Part shown: in pieces, positions 11,816-17,024 of the stretch
Layout of the letters: each line of letters begins with the position of its first letter
Position numbering within the stretch: the first letter of the stretch is position 1
Assembly: GCA_938040985.1 (NCBI GenBank)
Contig: CALHZD010000021.1
Location: 1 to 17,024, forward strand
DNA length: 17,024 bases
Direction: 5' to 3'
From: an uncultured Propionivibrio sp.
GTDB taxonomy: Bacteria; Pseudomonadota; Gammaproteobacteria; Burkholderiales; Rhodocyclaceae
Program-made: the position numbers and the translations under genes
Notes under the pieces: generated by a model
The model's input: only the letters and a program-made list of their open reading frames with translations
Databases searched by the model: none
Told to the model about the DNA's origin: nothing

Positions 11816-12595
11816 TCAGCGCGCGGCCGTCAGCCGCCGCCGCGCTTCGTACAGGCAGACGCCGGCGGCGACCGAGACATTGAGGCTTTGCACCGAGCCG
11901 AGCATGGGAATGGTGACGAGCTGGTCGCAGGTCTCGCGCGTCAGGCGGCGCAGGCCGACGCCTTCGGCGCCTAGCGCCCAGGCCGTGCCCGCCGGCCATT
12001 GTGCGCGGTAGAGTTCTTCCTGCCCTTCGGCATCGGCGCCAATCACCCAGATGCCGCGTTCCTGAAGTTCGCGCAGCGTGCGGGCGAGATTGGTCACGGT
12101 GATATAGGGCACGCTTTCCGCCGCGCCGCTGGCGACTTTGACGGCCGCCTGCGTCAGCCCGGCGGCGCGGTCCTTGGGGGCAATGACGGCGTGCGCGCCG
12201 ACGGCATCGGCCACGCGCAGGCAGGCGCCCAGGTTGTGCGGGTCCTGAATGCCGTCGAGCACGAGCAGGAAGGCGGGTTCTTCGAGCGTATCGAGAACGT
12301 CGTCAAGCGCCACCGGCCGCCGCTGGCCCAAAACGCGGGCGACGACGCCCTGATGGCGCATCCGTCCGCCGGCCATGCCGTCGAGCCGCTTGCCGTCGAC
12401 CGCCATGACGCGCACGCCGTGCAATTCGGCATGGCGCAGGAGGTCGCGCATGCGGGCGTCGCGCCGCTCGCCGTCGATGAAGATTTCAAGAATGGCCTCC
12501 GGCTGGTGCCGCAGTTTGGCGATGACGGCATGGAAGCCGTGAATAAAGCCGGCAGAAGCCGATGCGGGTGCGCCGGAATGCGAAGACTGGCTCAT
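11816..12595 (-). CDS. rlmB: 23S rRNA (Gm2251) 2'-O-methyltransferase RlmB
   Basis: 259 residues of the SPOUT (TrmH) family. RlmB methylates the ribose of G2251 in the P-loop of 23S rRNA. The N-terminal substrate-binding domain (about 15-90: 'FIHGFHAVIAKLRHQPEAI') is followed by the knotted catalytic domain with motif 1 DPHNLGACLR (118-127), motif 2 ALGAEGVGL (207-215) and motif 3 IPMLGSVQSLNVSVAAGV (229-246), which forms the SAM-binding knot. The start has GGAGG about 9 bases upstream and lies 18 bases after the rnr stop, so it is the second gene of an rnr-rlmB operon, a common order in proteobacteria. Its 3' end has been duplicated downstream, and no classic terminator follows. Confidence 0.96.
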   Translation of the reverse strand: MSQSSHSGAPASASAGFIHGFHAVIAKLRHQPEAILEIFIDGERRDARMRDLLRHAELHGVRVMAVDGKRLDGMAGGRMRHQGVVARVLGQRRPVALDDVLDTLEEPAFLLVLDGIQDPHNLGACLRVADAVGAHAVIAPKDRAAGLTQAAVKVASGAAESVPYITVTNLARTLRELQERGIWVIGADAEGQEELYRAQWPAGTAWALGAEGVGLRRLTRETCDQLVTIPMLGSVQSLNVSVAAGVCLYEARRRLTAAR

Positions 12596-12613
12596 GAAAA
12601 TTCAATCCTCCGT

Positions 12614-15100
12614 TCAGTGCCTTGCCGATTTTTCGGAGCGGAGCGGCGCGCCGGCAGACGTGCGTCCGGCCCGGCCGGGTGCAGTTTTTCTCGGTGCTTT
12701 TTTCGGTGCCTTTCCTGATGCTTTTCCTGATGCCTTGTGCGCTGTCTTTTGTGCTGTTTTTTGCGCTGCCTTTTTCACCTTTTTTCCAGCAGCCTTTTCC
12801 GGACGCGGCGACGCGCCCGATTCGGCCGCCTGCCATTCGGATGGGGCGGGTGGAGCAATCTGGGCGGCTTCGTCGGCGTCGGCCAGGACAAAATCAATAC
12901 GCCCGCTTTCCAGATCGGCGCGCACCAGCTTGACGCAGAGGCGGTCGCCAAGCCGGAAACGCCGGCCGGTGCGTTCGCCCAGCATTTCATGGCGCACCGG
13001 GTCGAACTGGAAGTAGTCCTCGCCCAATTCGGAGACATGCACCAGCCCTTCGACATACACCGCATCCAGCGCCACAAATACGCCAAAGTGCACGACCGAG
13101 GCGATCGTCCCGGCAAAAACTTCGCCGATGCGCTCGCGCATGTAATAGCACTTGAGCCAGTTGGTCACGTCGCGCGTCGCCTCGTCGGCGCGCCGCTCGG
13201 TCATCGAACAGTGCAGGCCGATTTCGTCCCATTTGCCGGGCCGGTATGTCGCGCCCGCGAGCAGCGCCTTGATCGCCCGATGCACGAGCAGGTCGGGATA
13301 GCGCCGGATCGGCGAAGTGAAGTGCGTGTAGTGCTCGTAGGACAGCCCGAAGTGGCCGACGTTGTCCGGGCTATACACCGCCTGCCGCAGCGAGCGCAGC
13401 ATCGCCGTTTGCAGGAGCGTGGCATCCGGGCGGGATTTGACCGTTTCCATCAGCGCCGCGTAATCCTTGGCAGCCGGATGCGCGCCGCCCGACAGGCTGA
13501 GGCCAAATTCCTTGAGAAAAGCGCGCAGTTGTTCGAGTTTTTCCGGCGTCGGCCCTTCATGCACGCGGTACAGGCACGGATGATGGTGCTTTTCGAGAAA
13601 ATCCGCGGCGCAGACGTTAGCCGCCAGCATGCATTCTTCGATGAGCCGGTGCGCGTCGTTGCGCTCAACCGGCACGATATTCTCGATTTTCCCCTGGTCG
13701 TTGAACAGCATCATCGTTTCCACCGTCTCAAAATCGATCGCGCCGCGCTTGCGCCGCGCTTTGAGCAGGATGCCGAACAGCGTATATAAAGCCCGCAGCG
13801 AGGGTTGCGCCTGCGCGGGAATGGCGTGGCCGAACGCCGCCGGGTCTGCCGCTGAATCTGCCGCCGGGTCTGCTGCGGCGCCGGACAGCCACGCCCAGAC
13901 CTGCGTGTAGGTCAGCCGCGCCGCCGAACGGAACACGGCCGGATAGAAGGCATACGCCTTGACGAGGCCGCCGGCGCTGATCTCCATGTCGCAGACCATC
14001 GCCAGCCGATCGGCCTCGGGATTGAGCGAGCACAGGCCGTTGGACAGCTTTTCCGGCAGCATGGGAATGACGCGGCGCGGGAAATACACCGAATTGCCGC
14101 GCGCGCAGGCCTCACGATCGAGCGCCGCGCCCGGCCGCACGTAATGGCTGACGTCGGCAATCGCCACCACCAGCCGCCAGCCGCGCCCTTTTTTCTCGGC
14201 AAAAACGGCGTCGTCAAAATCCTTGGCCGCTTCGCCGTCAATCGTCACCAGCGGCAGATCGCGCAGGTCGCGGCGCCCCGCCAGATCGGCTTTTCTGACC
14301 TTGGCCGGCAAGGCGCGGGCTTCCTTGACGGCTTCCGGCGAAAACTCAAAAGGCAGCTCATGCTTGCGCAGGGCGATTTCGACTTCCATGCCGGGGTCGG
14401 CGTAATTGCCGAGGACTTCGACAACACGGCCGATCGGCTGCGAATGGCGCGTCGGCTGCTCGATGATTTCGACCATCACCACCTGGCCTGCTGTGGGCTG
14501 GGGCCGTTTGCCGGCCTGTTTGCCTACCTTTTGATCGGCAACGATGAGGATGTCCTGGTGAATCCGCCGGTTTTCAGGCGCCACCAGCATGATGCCGTGC
14601 TCGACCAGCACGCGCCCGACGATCCGGCTGTTGGCGCGCTCGGTCACTTCGACAATCGCCGCCTCGCGCCGCCCCTTACGATCGATGCCAGTCACGCGCA
14701 CCAGCGCCCGGTCCCGATGCAGCACCTTGGTCATCTGCTTGGCATCGAGAAAAAGATCGTCGCTGCCATCGTCCGGGATGAAGAAGCCATAGCCGTCCGG
14801 ATGCCCCTCAACCCGCCCGGCAATGAGGCTGGCGCGTTCCGGCAGGATGTACGCCCCCTTGCGGTTGCGCATCAATTGCGCCTCGCGCTCCATCGCCGCC
14901 AGACGGCGCACGAATGGCTCGCGCTCGGCCTTGCGCACATCGAGCAGGTCGCAGAGAAAATCCAGACTAACCGGCCGGCCTTGCTCGGTCAGCGTCTGCA
15001 CGATGTATTCGCGGGAGGGCAGCGGCAGCTCATATTTCGCCATTTCACGCTGGAAAAACGGGTCGTTTTTTCTGATTTTTGAAAGCTTTCTTATTGACAT
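12614..15100 (-). CDS. rnr: Ribonuclease R
   Basis: 828 residues. RNase R is a processive 3'-to-5' exoribonuclease that degrades structured RNA and helps in rRNA quality control. A winged-helix N-terminus (about 25-85) and cold-shock domains (about 90-240) precede the RNB catalytic domain, whose motif IDGEAAKDFDDAV holds four aspartates (288, 294, 296, 297) that bind Mg. The block 'YTHFTSPIRRYPDLLVHR' (591-608) is also diagnostic. An S1 domain (about 655-742) and a Lys/Ala-rich basic tail (745-828) finish the protein. Residues 407-423 are an Ala/Asp/Pro repeat (AAADPAADSAADPAA) inserted in the RNB domain. The ATG at 15100 gives the usual MSIRKLSK start. The start codon overlaps the -35 box of the divergent tRNA-Leu(CAG) promoter. 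rlmB follows after 18 bases. Confidence 0.97.
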   Translation of the reverse strand: MSIRKLSKIRKNDPFFQREMAKYELPLPSREYIVQTLTEQGRPVSLDFLCDLLDVRKAEREPFVRRLAAMEREAQLMRNRKGAYILPERASLIAGRVEGHPDGYGFFIPDDGSDDLFLDAKQMTKVLHRDRALVRVTGIDRKGRREAAIVEVTERANSRIVGRVLVEHGIMLVAPENRRIHQDILIVADQKVGKQAGKRPQPTAGQVVMVEIIEQPTRHSQPIGRVVEVLGNYADPGMEVEIALRKHELPFEFSPEAVKEARALPAKVRKADLAGRRDLRDLPLVTIDGEAAKDFDDAVFAEKKGRGWRLVVAIADVSHYVRPGAALDREACARGNSVYFPRRVIPMLPEKLSNGLCSLNPEADRLAMVCDMEISAGGLVKAYAFYPAVFRSAARLTYTQVWAWLSGAAADPAADSAADPAAFGHAIPAQAQPSLRALYTLFGILLKARRKRGAIDFETVETMMLFNDQGKIENIVPVERNDAHRLIEECMLAANVCAADFLEKHHHPCLYRVHEGPTPEKLEQLRAFLKEFGLSLSGGAHPAAKDYAALMETVKSRPDATLLQTAMLRSLRQAVYSPDNVGHFGLSYEHYTHFTSPIRRYPDLLVHRAIKALLAGATYRPGKWDEIGLHCSMTERRADEATRDVTNWLKCYYMRERIGEVFAGTIASVVHFGVFVALDAVYVEGLVHVSELGEDYFQFDPVRHEMLGERTGRRFRLGDRLCVKLVRADLESGRIDFVLADADEAAQIAPPAPSEWQAAESGASPRPEKAAGKKVKKAAQKTAQKTAHKASGKASGKAPKKAPRKTAPGRAGRTSAGAPLRSEKSARH

Positions 15101-15121
15101 TTGAGTTCATTCCCTTAGAAT
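15094..15121 (+). promoter_or_regulatory. Promoter of tRNA-Leu(CAG)
   Basis: Consensus -35 TTGACA (15094-15099), 16-base spacer, -10 TAGAAT (15116-15121), then a GC-rich discriminator (GCGGCC) typical of growth-rate-controlled stable RNA promoters. The -35 box covers the rnr start codon (15098-15100). Confidence 0.75.
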
Positions 15122-15147
15122 GCGGCCTTCGCTTCGTCGTTAGGCAG

Positions 15148-15234
15148 GCCCAGGTGGCGAAATTGGTAGACGCGCTAGGTTCAGGTCCTAGTGGTGGCAA
15201 CACTGTGGGGGTTCGAGTCCCTTCCTGGGCACCA
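15148..15234 (+). tRNA. tRNA-Leu(CAG)
   Basis: Acceptor GCCCAGG (15148-15154) pairs with CCTGGGC (15224-15230), then A and encoded CCA. The anticodon stem CTAGG/CCTAG encloses TTCAGGT, giving anticodon CAG. There is a long variable arm (GTGGTGGCAACACTGT) and the T-arm is GGGGGTTCGAGTCCCTT-like. It is uninterrupted, unlike the tRNA-Leu(UAA) in this window. Confidence 0.96.
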
Positions 15235-16015
15235 GGCAACATTAAACGCTGATTGCCCCGCGCCGTCAATTAAAACAAAGACTTACACACCCGGCGCAAC
15301 ATAGGCGTATGCGCAGCGCAAAAGCTCAGTCTCCCCTCGCGCAACCTGCGGCATTCCATTCCGCTTCCTTCCATTTGGTAATTCTCACGCAACCTGTGGC
15401 GACCCGCCCACTCCTTCCACACTCCTTCCACACTCCTTCCACATTCCCTCCATTTCATTCCCGCTTATCCCTATTCACTTCTGCTCATTCCATTCCCAAA
15501 TAGTCCAATAGTTCTTCGCTTGTCGTCTTTCCGGGCAGCGAAACCGCGCCGCCGCCCGGCAGCATTGCAGCGCGTTTTTCGACACGCTCTCATGCCTGTT
15601 CGCCTGCGCGCACGTTCACTCGCATTGCGCTCAACGTCGCTGTCAGCGTGCGCGGACGCCCTCAATGCTACCCGCGCACCAGGCAGCGCCCGGCCGCCGC
15701 TTTTGCGCCCGTTGCCCGCAATGCCCTAACTCTCTGCGCACATCCGGCAGCGTCCCGGCCGGTGCAACTCTCTGGCGCTTTTCTGACGTCCACATCATCG
15801 AACCGCGCCCCCAAACAGTGCCAAAGCCTGCGCGCCCGATGCCGCCGCCATCAACCCGCCGTCCGTCCGGTACGATACACGCTGATTCCCGGCATCTTGG
15901 ATTTCCAGCGCTGCGGATTTTCGCCGTTTCGCACTTCCGGCACATCAAAAACCGGCGCATCGAAAATTAACGGATCGCAATGCCCGATCCTGAAGCCGGA
16001 TGCAAGAGAAACAAT
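15235..16015. other. 781-bp gene-poor region with a pyrimidine-rich tract
   Basis: No frame here resembles a protein I know, and the long open frames are GC-driven. From about 15325 to 15500 the plus strand is strongly C/T-biased with recurring CATTCC and CTTCC. It includes three exact tandem ACTCCTTCCAC units (15410-15442) and a CGCAACCTGYGGC motif twice (near 15339 and 15389). The rest (15500-15960) is GC-rich without clear signals. Confidence 0.5.
15410..15442 (+). repeat. Three tandem 11-bp ACTCCTTCCAC units
   Basis: 15410-15420, 15421-15431 and 15432-15442 are identical, followed by a diverged ATTCCCTCC. They sit in a pyrimidine-rich strand. Confidence 0.85.
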
Positions 16016-16060
16016 AAAAAAGCGCGCGGGATCAGCATCATGCTGCCAAACCCCGCGCGC
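16016..16060 (-). terminator. Strong Rho-independent terminator of the AhpD-like gene
   Basis: Read on the minus strand, GCGCGCGGG (16060-16052) pairs with CCCGCGCGC (16030-16022), followed by a T6 run (16021-16016). The loop itself contains a second small hairpin (AGCAT/ATGCT). It lies about 40 bases beyond the stop codon of the AhpD-like gene. Confidence 0.92.
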
Positions 16061-16100
16061 CGATTGCGGATGCGAAATTCCAGCCCTCACATCCGGACGT

Positions 16101-16436
16101 TTAGCCCTGTGCGGCAAACGCATCCAGTACACGCGCCGAATACGCCACGGCGGCGCCTGCATTCATCGCCACAGCAACGCCCAGCGCTTCGGCAATCTCC
16201 TCGCGGCTGACCCCAAGCTTGGCGGCCTCCGCCACATGCATGGTGATACAGCCGTCACAGCGCGTGGTCACAGCCACGGCCAGCGCAATCAATTCGCGCG
16301 TTTTTGCGTCGAGATGCTGCGTCTTCTTGCCCGCGCCAGCGAGCGCCTGGTAGCCAGCAACGGTATCCGGCGAAAGTTTGCCCAGTTCGCCCACGCGCGC
16401 CATCAGTTCCTTGCGGTACTCATTCCAGTTTTCCAT
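16101..16436 (-). CDS. AhpD/carboxymuconolactone decarboxylase-family protein
   Basis: 111 residues. The CMD-family helical core contains 'LDAKTRELIALAVAVTTRCD' and the redox motif C60-D-G-C63 with H67 after it (CDGCITMHV), the AhpD-type peroxidase signature. 'EIAEALGVAVAMNAGAAVAY' completes the fold. Such proteins are small thiol peroxidases or oxidoreductases, usually multimeric and cytoplasmic; the substrate is unknown. The start is ATG 16436 with an ideal AGGAG at 16444-16448. A TTG one codon upstream is unlikely. The gene stands alone and is closed by a strong terminator at 16016-16060. Confidence 0.9.
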   Translation of the reverse strand: MENWNEYRKELMARVGELGKLSPDTVAGYQALAGAGKKTQHLDAKTRELIALAVAVTTRCDGCITMHVAEAAKLGVSREEIAEALGVAVAMNAGAAVAYSARVLDAFAAQG

Positions 16437-16909
16437 CAATGTCTCCTTTCATCATTATTCAAAAGTTTTCCGGAAAGCGCCGAAAAACCCATGCAACCAC
16501 CTCCGGACGCAGACAGCCCGCCACAGAACCTGAGATAAAAAACATACGCAATCCCAAAAACCGGGCAATTGCATCCGCCCTTCAACCGGAGGGCGCGGCA
16601 AAACCGCCGCCTAAATGCGCGCCATCGGCAAGTTGCAACGGCATTGAGATTCCGGGCAGCAAAAAGTTCCCGAAAGCATCTCGGGCAAGATATTCATCCG
16701 AAAAAAATGAAACCTTTGCAAAACCTGGCAGAAACCTGTTTTAAGGAATCTGCGCATCGTATTTCTCAATCAATTAAAAACACCAAGAGAAAACCAGAAA
16801 GCTTTGCAAAACCCTCAATAAGCTGATGACTGCCTATTGCCTTGAAAATAATCCGAAAAATTAGTAAATATTTCTTTATTAAAAATCCATTCTTATTTGA
16901 TAACAAAAC
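16437..16909. other. Gene-free, increasingly AT-rich region
   Basis: No convincing gene. Composition shifts from GC-rich to AT-rich near 16690, marking a boundary to different DNA. Two copies of GAAAsCTTTGCAAAACC (16709-16725 and 16797-16813, one mismatch) lie 88 bases apart. Confidence 0.45.
16709..16813 (+). repeat. Direct repeat pair GAAA(C/G)CTTTGCAAAACC
   Basis: 17 bases with one mismatch at 16709-16725 and 16797-16813. The CCTTTGCAAAAC core resembles the ends of IS5-type elements known from Neisseria, so these may be scars of lost insertions; this is recall only. Confidence 0.35.
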
Positions 16910-16930
16910 TCAATTGGCTTCCGCCAATTG
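16901..16930 (-). terminator. Intrinsic terminator inside/after the 17-codon ORF
   Basis: CAATTGGC (16911-16918) and GCCAATTG (16923-16930) form a perfect 8-bp stem with a four-base loop. On the minus strand GAGTTTTGTTA follows, giving a T-rich tail. Confidence 0.7.
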
Positions 16931-16963
16931 GGTTTGTTCAAAGAGTGATAGCGGGTTGATCAT
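16910..16963 (-). CDS. 17-residue ORF with strong ribosome site, ending in a terminator
   Basis: MINPLSLFEQTQLAEAN, started by ATG 16963 with AGGAG at 16971-16975 (7-base spacing). Its last codons form the terminator stem. 'SLFEQTQLAEA' resembles the opening of larger secreted or toxin-like proteins whose N-termini read '..QLAEAAYA..', so this may be a truncated gene start. Alternatively it is a leader peptide of an attenuator. No gene follows on this strand for about 470 bases (the AhpD-like gene). Confidence 0.4.
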   Translation of the reverse strand: MINPLSLFEQTQLAEAN

Positions 16964-17024
16964 TTCTTAGCTCCTTTAAAACTATTTTCAAAATCAAAAA
17001 ATGGTTTGTCTAGATGTCCAGTAT

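Noticed and set aside
11999..15082. Long plus-strand open frames opposite rlmB and rnr (up to 350 codons)
   Set aside because: Antisense shadows of two well-supported genes in GC-rich DNA.
15648..16538. 296-codon plus-strand open frame
   Set aside because: It overlaps the AhpD-like gene and its terminator antisense, has no start signal and an amino-acid make-up typical of random GC-rich frames.
16569..16826. 85-codon frame in the AT-rich end
   Set aside because: No ribosome site, mixed composition across the GC boundary, no recognisable features.

Overview
The window looks like chromosomal DNA of a high-GC betaproteobacterium. MutS, RlmB and RNase R have betaproteobacterial character and GC-rich third positions. 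A group I intron in a tRNA-Leu gene has core elements very close to those I know from the Azoarcus tRNA-Ile intron, so Rhodocyclales is my best guess; this is inference, not proof. The conserved backbone is broken by lower-GC accessory DNA, degraded mobile elements and repeats.

Layout, left to right. 1-1515 (-) is a DUF748/AsmA-like envelope protein cut by the window edge. 1833-2300 (-) is a DUF1178 protein. 2358-3240 (-) is a decayed RTX-type toxin locus: an RTX C-terminal scrap, an intact two-TM protein directly behind it, and a frameshifted N-terminal scrap. 3285-3609 (+) is a tRNA-Leu(UAA) gene split in its anticodon by a 238-nt group I intron with no endonuclease. 3948-4394 (+) is a META-domain lipoprotein. 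4669-5229 (+) is an AT-rich HEPN/MltR-like gene, joined through a 28-codon ORF to mutS (5313-7934, +).

7928-11046 is an accessory block. A 630-bp IS derivative with perfect 23-bp terminal inverted repeats touches mutS and supplies its stop codon. Next come an IS30-type transposase tail, a promoter, two lipoprotein genes (a proline-repeat lipoprotein and an OmpA-type peptidoglycan-binding lipoprotein with heptad repeats), a terminator built from an inverted Neisseria DNA uptake sequence, a PH-domain gene fragment and a second, broken end of the same IS. The block looks derived from Neisseriaceae.

11046-11815 is a gene-free patch made of repeated copies of the rlmB 3' tail and of a short GCCC/GGGC hairpin motif. 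11816-15100 (-) is an rnr-rlmB operon. It is divergent from a tRNA-Leu(CAG) gene (15148-15234, +) whose -35 box overlaps the rnr start codon. 15235-16015 has no convincing gene but holds a pyrimidine-rich tract with 11-bp repeats. 16101-16436 (-) is an AhpD-like CxxC protein with a strong terminator. The AT-rich right end holds a well-initiated 17-codon ORF (-) that ends inside an intrinsic terminator.

The main points for a second look are the split tRNA-Leu(UAA), the IS-bounded neisserial lipoprotein island abutting mutS, the HEPN-sORF-mutS arrangement, and the amplified rlmB tail and hairpin repeats.
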